64,000 nucleotides of DNA from Alteromonadaceae bacterium 2753L.S.0a.02 (GTDB taxonomy: Bacteria; Pseudomonadota; Gammaproteobacteria; Pseudomonadales; Cellvibrionaceae). Position 1 is the stretch's first letter. Every line of letters starts with the position of its first letter. This document shows positions 1-9,171 of the stretch, one piece after another. The notes below the pieces were generated by a model. The model was not told the origin of the DNA. It did no database searches and was given only the letters and a program-made list of their open reading frames with translations. Location: contig VISH01000001.1 in the NCBI GenBank assembly GCA_007827375.1, forward strand, positions 496,001 to 560,000, written 5' to 3'. A program made the position numbers and the translations under genes.

Positions 1-392
1 TTTACGATGCAATTGCGGCGGCGGTAATACGCAGATTGCGGTGCACTAATTGCCTTCTGATTGGCTTGTATTGCGCCTGATTACAGCACCAACAACAGTC
101 GAACTTAGCGGATAATAAATACCCAAAAACTCTACTACTTTACTACCAAGAAGCCGCTGCATAAAAGTTAATCAAAATTTGTTCTAAATCCTTGTGGATA
201 ATTTAATCGATGTGATAATGTGTCCACTGTGGCGCGAAAATAAACATATACCGTACATATCGATTAAAAATCATTCGTAAAGCGCCCAGAAAAATAATAC
301 TAAAGAATTGTTTTTCTAAAAACTAAATTAGCACTTAATTATTGTTTCTTGTTTTCAACTTTCGTTTTTCCTTACCAGTAGGAGGTTAAAAA
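1..392. other. Intergenic region upstream of the GH10 xylanase gene
   Basis: I see no supported gene here. The stretch is AT-rich close to the GH10 gene and should hold its promoter. A 12-base imperfect inverted repeat (11 of 12 matching) lies at 203-214 and 256-267, with TTAATCGAT as its core. It could be a regulator-binding site, but this is a guess. The ribosome binding site GGAGG is at 381-385, seven bases before the ATG at 393. Confidence 0.5.
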
Positions 393-3332
393 ATGCGCTT
401 TACAAAATCGTTGCTAAGCGCAACTCTGGCAGCGACTGCCCTTGTGCCACTGGCGGCATTTTCAGCCCCAGGTGCGTCACATCCCGGTGCAACATCCGCC
501 AAGTCTCAGCTAGTATCATCCCTGTCTGATGCCGCCGAGCAAAGCCGCCGCTTAATTGGCAGCGCCGCCAGCCACAGTTTGCTAAATTCTGCCGATGGCG
601 AATTCGCCAATGTACTGACTCAGGAGTTCAATTACATGACGCCTGAAAACGTTGGCAAGTGGGGCCCCTTACAACCCGGCGCCAGTGACCAGTGGTATTT
701 TGATGCGCACGACGAAATGGTCGATTTTGCGGCAGCCAATAACATGGCCTATAAGGGTCACACACTGGTTTGGCACAGTCAGGCACCGAGTTTCATTAGC
801 GATGACCTCAGCGCGGAAGAACTTCAGGAAGCCATCGACAACCACATTGAAACGACCATGCGCCGCTACAAGGGCGACATTTACGCCTGGGATGTCGTTA
901 ACGAAGCTATTGGTGACGACGCCGAATTTCGCGACTCGGTGCTGTATCGTACCTTGGGCGAAGATTTTATCGCCAACGCCTTCTACACTGCCGATGCGGT
1001 AGATCACAAAGCCCAGTTGTATTACAACGATTACAACATCGCCGGCATCAACGCCAAATCTAATAAAGTGTACGACGTATTAAAAGGCTTGGTAGAAGCG
1101 GGCGTGCCTATCGACGGTATCGGTTTTCAGGCGCACCTTGTTGCCTCGACCGCACCAAGTTACGCAGAACTGGTGGAAAATTTCACTCGCTTCGCCGAGC
1201 TGGGGTTAACCATCAACATCAGCGAACTTGATGTGCGCATCAGCAACCTTCCCTGGGACAAAGCCACCAATTTCGCGATTCAGCGCCAGGTCTATCACCG
1301 TGTGGTGGCCGCCTGTATGCGAGTTAAGAAGTGTGAAGGCATTACTACCTGGGGTATCAGCGACCAGTATTCCTGGATTGACTACACCTTCGGTGCCGAC
1401 GACCCCCTCGCCTGGGACGAGCACTACAACAGAAAACCAGCCTACTACGGTATGATCGATGGCTTCATGGGCATAAACCCCGACGGTGAGGGCGCTATGC
1501 CCAACCTCATCGCCAACGGCAATGCCGAAGCCAGCGCCGATGGCTGGAGCAGTTGGACGGGCACCGTAGAGCGCATCGATATTCCCGGTGTTAAAAACGG
1601 CAACGCTATTAAAGTGGTTGATCGAACAGCAAGTTGGGACGGCGCCATCTACGATGTGACAGATGTGGTTCGTGAAAACCAGGCTTACGACGCCGCTGTT
1701 TGGGTTAGGGTCGACCAAAAAGCCAAACAGGATACTGTGCAGCTCAACGCGAAATTCCAGTGTGCAGGGGAAGACGCCCAGTACACCACCTTAGCGCAAA
1801 GCACCGCGCGCTTTAATAAATGGACACGCCTTACCGGTGAACTCACACTGCCCAATTGTGAGTTACAGGAAGTAGCCGTTTATGTTGCCGGCGCCGCCCC
1901 CGAAACCGATTTGATTGTGGACCGCGCCAGCTTGCGGCCCCAAATGTTTGTGCCTGATGCCAAGGGTTATGGCCCCAATATCGTAGCCAACAGCTTCTTC
2001 GAAGATAACGCTGACGGCTGGTTTGGTTTTGGGGATGCCATGGTAGAAGCGAGCCCGATCGATGCACAATCCGGCACCCAAAGCCTGTACGTGAGTAATC
2101 GCCTCGCCAGCTGGCAGGGACCAGCGACAAGCCTGCTCGGCGCGGCTGATGCTGGAGATACCTACGAACTGTTCAGCTGGGTGAGCGTCGATGGTGCTGA
2201 TGCCTGGGTAAATGCCACCGTTAAAGCCAGTTGCCCCGACGGCGATCAGTACATCAACATCACCGGTCAAACCGTCTTTTCTGGAACCTGGACATTATTG
2301 CGCGGTACCTTTGAAGTGCCGGATTGTGACCTCTCCGGGTTGACACTCTACTTCGAAGGCCCTGGTGCCGATCTGGCAATGTTCCTCGACGACGTGTATG
2401 TGCGCAAAGATCTCGAAGCCTCCAGCGATAATCTCCTCGATAACGGTGGTTTCGAAAATGGTACCACTGGCTGGCAGGCATGGGGCGGTTCGAGCATTAC
2501 TACCGCCAGTGATCGCGCCCACAGTGGTGACTACAGCGGCCTGCTTACCAATCGCAGTGCTTCGTGGCAGGGTCCGGTTTACGACCTGTTGAGTGAAGTG
2601 GTCGCCGGCGGCACTTATGACGTCAGTGCCTGGGGTATGGTGGCCGGCGTTGCCGAAGATACCTTGAATATCACGGTGAAAACCTCGTGTATCGTTGAAG
2701 GCGACAACTACCATCAGCTCGCATCCGTGACGGTGAACGACGCCAGTTGGACACCGTTACAGGGCAGCATCGTGTTGCCTGATTGTGACCTCACTCAGGT
2801 ATTCCTGTACTTCGACGGCCCGGCTGCAGGAGTGGATGTTTACCTTGATGATGTTGTGATTACCGGTACCGCTGCACCAGAAGCCATCAACCTGGTGGCC
2901 AATGGTGACTTTGAAAATGGCTTGAATGGCTGGATCAGTTGGGGTGGAAGCCTTAGCGCCACTACCGAGCAGGCCAACAGCGGTAGCCAGAGTGCGCGGC
3001 TCTCAGCGCGCGTAGGAAGCTGGGAAGGCCCGGTGTACAACCTGCTGTCTGCCGGTCTCGAAGCGGGCGCTACTTACGATGTTAGCGCCTGGGGAAGAAT
3101 TGCCGGCGTGGCGCTGGACTCCATGAGCATCACTCTGAAGGTGGTGTGTGACGATGGCGCCACCTCTTACCTCTGGGGCGGTGCTGCCGATGTTAGCGAC
3201 GCCGCCTGGGCAGAAGTTTCGGGCAGTGTAACGGTTCCCGATTGCACCTTAACCGAAGCGTCACTGTATTTTGGCGGGCCAGCGCAAGCGGCCGATATCT
3301 ATCTGGACGATGTTTCTGTAATCGCACAGTAA
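393..3332 (+). CDS. Secreted GH10 endo-1,4-beta-xylanase with four C-terminal CBM4/9/22-type modules
   Basis: This is an exported endo-beta-1,4-xylanase that should cut the xylan backbone outside the cell. A signal peptide of about 25 residues precedes a GH10 barrel (about 40-360). The acid/base Glu171 lies in WDVVNEA and the nucleophile Glu278 in ISELDV; the conserved LVWHSQ is present. About four repeats of some 145 residues follow (roughly 370-515, 525-670, 680-825, 830-979). Each begins like NLxxNGxFExGxxGW, has an ASWxGP element and ends in LDDV, typical of the CBM4/9/22 jelly-roll family. GH10 enzymes more often carry CBM22 modules at the N-terminus, so this C-terminal array is less usual. 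The start has a strong GGAGG and the gene ends at a clear terminator, so it is monocistronic. The GH10 assignment is firm; the exact CBM family is less so. Confidence 0.95.
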   Translation: MRFTKSLLSATLAATALVPLAAFSAPGASHPGATSAKSQLVSSLSDAAEQSRRLIGSAASHSLLNSADGEFANVLTQEFNYMTPENVGKWGPLQPGASDQWYFDAHDEMVDFAAANNMAYKGHTLVWHSQAPSFISDDLSAEELQEAIDNHIETTMRRYKGDIYAWDVVNEAIGDDAEFRDSVLYRTLGEDFIANAFYTADAVDHKAQLYYNDYNIAGINAKSNKVYDVLKGLVEAGVPIDGIGFQAHLVASTAPSYAELVENFTRFAELGLTINISELDVRISNLPWDKATNFAIQRQVYHRVVAACMRVKKCEGITTWGISDQYSWIDYTFGADDPLAWDEHYNRKPAYYGMIDGFMGINPDGEGAMPNLIANGNAEASADGWSSWTGTVERIDIPGVKNGNAIKVVDRTASWDGAIYDVTDVVRENQAYDAAVWVRVDQKAKQDTVQLNAKFQCAGEDAQYTTLAQSTARFNKWTRLTGELTLPNCELQEVAVYVAGAAPETDLIVDRASLRPQMFVPDAKGYGPNIVANSFFEDNADGWFGFGDAMVEASPIDAQSGTQSLYVSNRLASWQGPATSLLGAADAGDTYELFSWVSVDGADAWVNATVKASCPDGDQYINITGQTVFSGTWTLLRGTFEVPDCDLSGLTLYFEGPGADLAMFLDDVYVRKDLEASSDNLLDNGGFENGTTGWQAWGGSSITTASDRAHSGDYSGLLTNRSASWQGPVYDLLSEVVAGGTYDVSAWGMVAGVAEDTLNITVKTSCIVEGDNYHQLASVTVNDASWTPLQGSIVLPDCDLTQVFLYFDGPAAGVDVYLDDVVITGTAAPEAINLVANGDFENGLNGWISWGGSLSATTEQANSGSQSARLSARVGSWEGPVYNLLSAGLEAGATYDVSAWGRIAGVALDSMSITLKVVCDDGATSYLWGGAADVSDAAWAEVSGSVTVPDCTLTEASLYFGGPAQAADIYLDDVSVIAQ

Positions 3333-3356
3333 CACCTGTTTCCGCTCACAGGATTA

Positions 3357-3390
3357 ACGGCCGCCGAACCTCATTCGGCGGCCGTTTTTA
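3357..3390 (+). terminator. Rho-independent terminator of the GH10 gene
   Basis: A perfect 12-base-pair GC-rich stem (3357-3368 with 3374-3385) and a five-base loop are followed by a T-rich tail. It lies 25 bases after the GH10 stop codon. Confidence 0.93.
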
Positions 3391-3553
3391 TTTCAGCTTT
3401 TACATTTATTAACAGATCAAATTTATATTAGCGTTGTCTACTATTTTACAGGAGTTGAATTTTGCTCTTTGTAGGGCCTACAACAGGCTCAAATGGATTT
3501 CATAAGGCGAAGCGCAATGCTATTTAATTCGCACAACAAAAAAGAGATCCATT

Positions 3554-4759
3554 ATGCCCGACTATTTCAAAGCAACCCCAACAACCGACGGCCAATTTGG
3601 TGAATTTGGCGGAAGTTATATTCCTGAAGAATTGCAACAGGAAATGGACCGAATTACCGAAGCTTATTACTCCATTAGCAAATCCCATCAATTTATTTCC
3701 GAACTCCGCAGCATTCGCAAACATTTTCAGGGGCGCCCAACACCGGTTTATTACGCGGCAACACTTTCCAACAAATATGGTGGCCGTATTTATTTAAAAC
3801 GCGAAGATCTCAATCATACCGGCGCCCACAAACTCAACCATTGTATGGGTGAAGCCCTGCTTGCGAAAACCATGGGCAAGAAAAAACTCATTGCAGAAAC
3901 CGGGGCCGGACAACATGGCGTGGCCTTGGCCACTGCAGCAGCCTACTTTGGTTTGGAATGCGAAATTCATATGGGCGAAGTGGATATCGCCAAGGAACAC
4001 CCGAACGTAGTGCGCATGAAAATTCTCGGGGCTAAAGTCGTACCTGTAGGCCACGGTTTAAAAACTTTAAAAGAAGCGGTTGATTCCGCGTTTCAAAGTT
4101 ACCTGCAGGACCCAATTAATACCATTTACTGCATCGGTTCTGTAGTCGGGCCACATCCATTTCCCATGATGGTACGCGACTTCCAGCGTATTGTGGGCAT
4201 TGAGGCACGCGAGCAGTTTTTTGAAATGACCGGAGAATTACCGGATAACGTTGTCGCATGCGTTGGCGGCGGTTCCAACGCCATGGGAATATTTTCCGGC
4301 TTTATCGAAGACGAGACATGCGAAATTTATGGTGTCGAACCATTGGGCCGCGGCCCGGGTACCGGCGACCATGCCGCCACCATGAGTTACGGCAAACCCG
4401 GCATTATTCACGGCTTTAAATGCTACCTTCTGCAAGATGAAAAAGGCGAACCTGGCCCGGTTTATTCCATTGCAAGCGGCCTGGATTACCCCGGCGTTGG
4501 GCCGGAGCATTCCATGCTTAAAGATACCCAGCGTGTTAAATATGAAGCGATTTCGGACGAAGAGTGTATTAGTGCGTTTTTCGAACTAAGTCGTAAAGAA
4601 GGCATAATTCCCGCACTGGAAAGCGCACACGCAGTCGCCTTTGCCACCAAGCTCGCGCAACAGAAGCCACGACAATCCATTTTGGTTAACTTGAGTGGCC
4701 GCGGCGACAAAGATATCGACTTTGTCACTGAGCACTACGGCACCGGCGAACCCAATTAA
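3554..4759 (+). CDS. trpB: Tryptophan synthase beta chain, stand-alone copy
   Basis: This is a PLP enzyme of the tryptophan synthase beta family, which joins indole and serine. The PLP lysine is Lys93 in HTGAHKLN. The catalytic Glu lies in AETGAGQHG, the phosphate loop is GGGSNAMG, and LSGRGDKD is near the C-terminus. The length of 401 residues is normal for TrpB1. It is not next to trpA or any other trp gene: a terminator lies upstream and a gap of about 1 kb downstream. Several usually invariant positions differ, for example KLNHC where most TrpB have KINN, and EPLGRG where EAxGxG is common. It may be an accessory TrpB that works without TrpA, or a diverged paralogue acting on another substrate. 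I see no leader peptide or attenuator. Family certain, physiological role less so. Confidence 0.92.
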   Translation: MPDYFKATPTTDGQFGEFGGSYIPEELQQEMDRITEAYYSISKSHQFISELRSIRKHFQGRPTPVYYAATLSNKYGGRIYLKREDLNHTGAHKLNHCMGEALLAKTMGKKKLIAETGAGQHGVALATAAAYFGLECEIHMGEVDIAKEHPNVVRMKILGAKVVPVGHGLKTLKEAVDSAFQSYLQDPINTIYCIGSVVGPHPFPMMVRDFQRIVGIEAREQFFEMTGELPDNVVACVGGGSNAMGIFSGFIEDETCEIYGVEPLGRGPGTGDHAATMSYGKPGIIHGFKCYLLQDEKGEPGPVYSIASGLDYPGVGPEHSMLKDTQRVKYEAISDEECISAFFELSRKEGIIPALESAHAVAFATKLAQQKPRQSILVNLSGRGDKDIDFVTEHYGTGEPN

Positions 4760-5809
4760 GCTAACAATTGACATGCCATTCCCAGAGTGACCCGCACAGC
4801 AGGACAGCGATAAATAATAATAATTTCAAGTGCCTTGTGTGTGCGGGCACTTCTGGATCGTCATACATTTCCCTGGATCGTCATACATTTCACGCGCACG
4901 AGACGTCGAGCGAATACTCAACAGATAAAAATTTCGACAGCGATGATCAGCTCACAAGGGGGTTAACTGCTCGATGTAGCGCATCCAACTCTCAGCGTGC
5001 TCAGATAGATAATTTCCAGCTATGTTTTTGATAAGAATACGGGATATTAGGCTTCGCGCTCACAAAAATTTTTAATGCGTGTAGAGTGCAACCAACACCT
5101 TTTCTATTACGACTATTAACGAAAATATTTTCACGCAATATTAAGTGCCAACAAATCAATTCTAACGACTAAATACATAGCACTATATTGAGCAAAAACT
5201 CTGAGCCAAATGAAAAAACAACCATTAACCAAATCGATAGCGAATAAAAGTTAAAACGTAAATTTTTATAACAATAAAACACGCCAAAACAATAATTAAC
5301 ACACCAATTAAAACGGCCTAATTCGTCAGATATTTTTACAAACAACCTTACCTGCAATAAAAATATATTTCTTAAAAAAAACCAAGCAACTTAAACCCGC
5401 AATATATATAGAGTTATTTTTTAAGGCGCAATTATTGCAGAGTCTAGGAGCTGCTTAAAGGTGTAAACATGAACAGGCAAATTAAAGCAAGCAGCGGCCA
5501 ACAGTTCTTTGCTCAGAGGAGCACCTAGAAAAAACAGTTTAACAAAATATTTCACTCTTAATAATTTTTTGTGACACGCTCTTTTTAGCAGGAATAAAAC
5601 ACACCAAGAGAATTAGGGAAGCTCTTAAAAATCAGACTATTTTTTGTTATGGCAAGAAAGCACCACCCATAAGTCTGAAATTCACCGGCGCGAATTAGAC
5701 ACCGAGGATGGACCTGTCGCTGCGAAAAAATAACCCCTTTTTAAGAACGTCCCTAGAGGTACGCGTAAGCCTACAACACACGTCCAACACATAGTAAAGG
5801 AGTGCTTTG
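4760..5809. other. Long AT-rich intergenic region
   Basis: About 1 kb without a supported gene. Short open frames exist but have no ribosome binding site, biased codon use or recognisable protein sequence. The distal part (about 5040-5800) is strongly AT-rich and may hold regulatory sequence or a small RNA, but I can point to no specific one. An AAAGGAG ribosome binding site at 5797-5803 serves the next gene. Confidence 0.5.
4853..4892. repeat. Tandem duplication of a 20-base unit
   Basis: The 20-base unit CTGGATCGTCATACATTTCC at 4853-4872 is repeated immediately at 4873-4892 with a single mismatch at its last base. It lies in non-coding sequence downstream of trpB and looks like a recent slippage duplication. 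Confidence 0.85.
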
Positions 5810-6400
5810 ATGAAAAAAAAATCTAATTTGGCGATTTTATTAGCCGCCGTTGGCCTGGCCGGCAGTGGTTCAGCCATGGCAATGACCGTAGATTTTGAAG
5901 ACCTGCCCGACCTCACCTCCGTCGGCGAATTTTACGCCAGTGATGGTTTGCATTTCAGCAATGCGATTTCGCTTACTGCTGGTTTTAGTCTCAACGAATT
6001 TGACTACCCACCAAGCAGCGGAAATGTTGCGATTGGCGATGATCTTGCGCCCATGGTTATTAATTTCGACGGGCTTACAAACGACATTTCTGCCAATTTT
6101 ACCTACGCCTCACAACTTTCATTTTCTGCGTACGACTTGGGCGGCAGCCTTATAGGTAATTACCTGCACTTTAACGTCGACAATCTGGGCACTTCTGAAT
6201 TAATTTCCCTGCCATTTACAGATGTGAGCCGTTTGGTTGTTGCCGGTGAGTGGGATGGCTCCTACATTATGGATGATTTCAACTTTTCCATATCCAACGT
6301 ATCTCCCGTGCCGTTGCCTGGCAGCTTTGTTCTTTTTTCAACAGCCTTACTCGGGTTTGCGATCAGCATGAAAAAAAGAAACTTGCAACGCAAAAGTTAA
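5810..6400 (+). CDS. Small exported protein with a PEP-CTERM-like C-terminal sorting signal
   Basis: The protein has a signal peptide of about 24 residues ending near SAMA, then a beta-rich body of about 140 residues starting VDFEDLP. The end is VPLPGS, one hydrophobic helix and a basic tail (KKRN). That tripartite end matches the PEP-CTERM/VPLPA-CTERM class of exosortase sorting signals, so the protein is probably processed and released or anchored at the surface. No exosortase gene is in this window. The start chosen is ATG 5810, eight bases after AAAGGAG, rather than the TTG one codon earlier. The next gene follows on the same strand after 98 bases and could share a transcript. Function of the body is unknown. 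Confidence 0.75.
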   Translation: MKKKSNLAILLAAVGLAGSGSAMAMTVDFEDLPDLTSVGEFYASDGLHFSNAISLTAGFSLNEFDYPPSSGNVAIGDDLAPMVINFDGLTNDISANFTYASQLSFSAYDLGGSLIGNYLHFNVDNLGTSELISLPFTDVSRLVVAGEWDGSYIMDDFNFSISNVSPVPLPGSFVLFSTALLGFAISMKKRNLQRKS

Positions 6401-6498
6401 CGCGTATTTCTGGCAACTTTTTCAATCTGTCGCTCTTCGTGTTAGTTAGACCTAACGCGTAAAGAGCACATCTATTATTCTGGTTAAGGAGAACACCT

Positions 6499-8388
6499 AT
6501 GTTTCGTTCCATGTGGCAACTGGGTTTAACCGCGGTGGCATCGGCGTTTCTGGCGCTGCCGGCTATCGCAGACAAGGGCGTTTTTAGTTCACAGTTATCC
6601 GTTGACGAACTCTTCGTTGGCGAACCTACATTAATTACCGTTTCGGCAGAAGTGGGCGCTGAAGATCTTTATATAAATTCTGTATCGCTCTACGAAACAA
6701 CTGCGGAAGGGCAACCCCTGCAACGCCTGGGCAGTTTAAATGACGACGGTATCAATGGCGACGCCCGTCCGGCCGACACCATTTTTTCAATGCAGTTTGA
6801 AGTTTCTGAAAATGTAGCGACTACTCGCTATTTCAGAGTCTCGGCAGCCTATCGAGGAGATCGCGGTCGCTACCTGAGCCCGGTATTACCGGTAACGGTG
6901 TACGAACCTATAGCAACTTCGGTTTTCGAGGATATGCTCGCCGATTTGGCGGCACTGGAGTCTGCCTTCCACAATTATTTACTAAACATGAGCCTTACCG
7001 AGGCGCGCCTTGCGGTACTCGGCGACGCCCAGGCAAACCCTAATATATTAACAGCGGAGCTCATCGATGATGATTTGTCTCTGCTCTACGCGCCGGGCAT
7101 TAGCGGTTGGGTGCCACTCACCGACCCCGATGAAATTCTCGATGCACCTGGCAACAGTGTGCCCACCAGCTTACCCGCTGATTACAAAAGCCCGGGCAAC
7201 GATAAATTGCTGATTTTCGCGCCAGGCTACAGTGACGCATCACCGCAAGACAAAATAGCCGATCATGCAAAAAGTCAATTTGATAATGCGGAATTTATGG
7301 AGTTTGATCCCAACCCGGTAACCATTACCAAAGACTCCGCAGCGTCGCTGGCAGTGGTAAAAACCTGGGGTAATTACGGTACGGTAATTATGCACACCCA
7401 CGGTGGTTACCTGAACGATTCCGCCGGCAATAAAAAAGTCGTGCTGCTTACCGGCACCCATTCCAACCTCATAAACTACATTGCCAATCTCCTGGATATC
7501 GTTGCCGGTCGCATTGGTGTTTCCAGTGGCAAGTTTTACATTTATCCCTCCTACATCACCAAACACGCCGCCAGTATGCAAAACACCTTCTTCTATCTCG
7601 GTGCCTGCGAGAGTATGAAAGACGATAGTATGTGGAATGCTTTAAAAGCCAAAGGGGCCAAAGTCGGTTTTGGATGGAGTGAAACGGTCTTCCGCACCTT
7701 CAACACCGATAAATTTAAAGACCTTATCAACCCCATGGTGCCCACCAACAACACTCAAGACCCAATTACCGCTAAAGCATCGTTCGATGCGATTGCCAAC
7801 AAATGCGACGCTCACGCGACACCAGCCTGTTTAACCATGCGCACCGCCAGTGCGGATTGGCAAAAATTTGTATTTGCTGAAGGCGGCCTGATCAACGGCG
7901 ATTTCGAAACCGGCGACTGGACTGGCTGGACCCATGGTGGCGATTACAATTTTCGAATTGTTTCCGGTGCGCGCAAACAAAACGGCAGTTACTCCGGCGC
8001 TCTCGGTCGCTGGGACACCGCTTACCACGGTTTTGATCCCACCTCCGAGCCATACGGCTACGAATGGTTCTATCAGGATTTTGTAGTACCGAACGCAGTG
8101 ACTAAATTAAAATTCGCCTGGTGGATGGAAACCTACGATACCGCAGTGTGGGATTGGTTTGACGCTTACCTAAAAGATACCAGTGGCAATACCCTGGTTA
8201 CTATCCTTGAAAAGGCGGGCAAACCGGGCACCAATTATGGCCCGTACTGGACTACCTCGGGCTGGCAACAGGTTGAAGTGGACCTTACTCCCTATCAGGG
8301 GCAGGAAATTCGCATATACTTCGACCAGCGTCTGGACGGCTACGGCGATCAGCAACGAGTGTACGTGGATGACGTAGTTCTGGAATAA
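6499..8388 (+). CDS. Secreted CHAT/caspase-like (clan CD) protein with a C-terminal jelly-roll domain
   Basis: The signal peptide (about 1-24) precedes a beta-sandwich region (about 27-135) and a helical spacer. A central domain of about 240-420 carries the hallmarks of the clan CD cysteine peptidase fold. A His motif (MHTHGG, His299/His301) follows a strand, and about 70 residues later a Cys motif (YLGACES, Cys370) leads into KAKGAKVGFGWSE, much like the LxACeT...GAxxVxxxxW pattern of CHAT proteases. The C-terminal 150 residues (from LINGDFETGDWTGW, ending YVDDVVLE) resemble a MAM/CBM-like jelly roll. I infer an exported His-Cys protease or a relative that binds a glycan or protein surface. 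The start follows AAGGAG, and a strong terminator lies just after the stop. It could instead be a non-peptidase clan CD relative. Confidence 0.65.
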   Translation: MFRSMWQLGLTAVASAFLALPAIADKGVFSSQLSVDELFVGEPTLITVSAEVGAEDLYINSVSLYETTAEGQPLQRLGSLNDDGINGDARPADTIFSMQFEVSENVATTRYFRVSAAYRGDRGRYLSPVLPVTVYEPIATSVFEDMLADLAALESAFHNYLLNMSLTEARLAVLGDAQANPNILTAELIDDDLSLLYAPGISGWVPLTDPDEILDAPGNSVPTSLPADYKSPGNDKLLIFAPGYSDASPQDKIADHAKSQFDNAEFMEFDPNPVTITKDSAASLAVVKTWGNYGTVIMHTHGGYLNDSAGNKKVVLLTGTHSNLINYIANLLDIVAGRIGVSSGKFYIYPSYITKHAASMQNTFFYLGACESMKDDSMWNALKAKGAKVGFGWSETVFRTFNTDKFKDLINPMVPTNNTQDPITAKASFDAIANKCDAHATPACLTMRTASADWQKFVFAEGGLINGDFETGDWTGWTHGGDYNFRIVSGARKQNGSYSGALGRWDTAYHGFDPTSEPYGYEWFYQDFVVPNAVTKLKFAWWMETYDTAVWDWFDAYLKDTSGNTLVTILEKAGKPGTNYGPYWTTSGWQQVEVDLTPYQGQEIRIYFDQRLDGYGDQQRVYVDDVVLE

Positions 8389-8396
8389 CAGCTAGC

Positions 8397-8428
8397 GCCT
8401 GCCCCGAAAATACGGGGCAGGCATTTAT
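8397..8428 (+). terminator. Rho-independent terminator after the CHAT-like gene
   Basis: A perfect 10-base-pair stem (8397-8406 with 8413-8422) and a six-base A-rich loop are followed by ATTTATT, nine bases after the stop codon. Confidence 0.85.
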
Positions 8429-8452
8429 TCGACAATTTTATTGCACACGTTC

Positions 8453-9058
8453 ATGAATCATTTTTCATGTATAACTTTGAAGTCTTTGAAAACACTGTGT
8501 CTTACAGCTTCGTTAGCCGTAACCTGCAACTGCAGCCCCGCGCCATCAACGCCATCTGAGCCAGTAGCTTCACCCAAAGAAGCATCGCGCGACGAGAACA
8601 GCACCATGCAAATTCGCGTACAACAAATTTTGCAAAAATTACCCACACTCGACATTCTTGTGCTGGACGAATTAACGGACTCACTGAGCGAGCCGAAAAT
8701 CCATAAACCGGAGTTACCCCAGCCCTTCGCCGCCGCACGTTTCAAAGTAGGGTTTGAACGGGGGATTTTACTCATCATCGAAACCGAAGAACGCATTGGG
8801 CATATGGCGGACATTGTGCCCGGTAAAACTGTGATCGACGGTTATGTGGAATTAACAGCAACGCAATCGGGCATTAACAATTACCGACTCAGCGCCAGCG
8901 AAGTGCAGTATTTAATTGAAGCAATTTACACCCGATTCGCAGCGCCCATGAACCTCACACAGGCCGACGCATTGAATTTTGTGAAAGATCGTTTGCTGGC
9001 GGTTTATTTGAATGGCAATGATCAGCTTGCGGAGTTCCATCGCAAACACCTGCCTTAA
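8453..9058 (+). CDS. Small exported protein, function unknown
   Basis: About 201 residues. I do not recognise the family. The N-terminus has a basic segment and a hydrophobic stretch ending TASLAVTCNCSPAP, so it is probably exported. Either Cys could be a lipidation site, but neither fits the lipobox well (Thr or Asn at -1). A low-complexity Ser/Pro/Glu linker follows, then a mixed alpha/beta region with ILLIIETEE and a helical C-terminus. The start chosen is ATG 8453; a TTG twelve bases upstream is also possible, and neither has a good ribosome binding site. The gene sits behind a terminator, so it needs its own promoter in the 60-base gap. Confidence 0.6.
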   Translation: MNHFSCITLKSLKTLCLTASLAVTCNCSPAPSTPSEPVASPKEASRDENSTMQIRVQQILQKLPTLDILVLDELTDSLSEPKIHKPELPQPFAAARFKVGFERGILLIIETEERIGHMADIVPGKTVIDGYVELTATQSGINNYRLSASEVQYLIEAIYTRFAAPMNLTQADALNFVKDRLLAVYLNGNDQLAEFHRKHLP

Positions 9059-9171
9059 GTTCATAAAACCCGCTGTCTTATTGATCCACCTAGAATCATC
9101 AGTTTTGCAAATTCGCTAAAGTGCGTGGCTTCCAGAATCTTTTTTCCTCCAGGAACACGTCGAGCCTTGCA

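Noticed and set aside
4768..5031. 87-codon open frame downstream of trpB
   Set aside because: It has no ribosome binding site, includes the 20-base tandem duplication and has the composition of random sequence.
9059..9171. Possible SAM-responsive riboswitch before metY
   Set aside because: The 113-base gap shows no conserved SAM riboswitch core or terminator stem.
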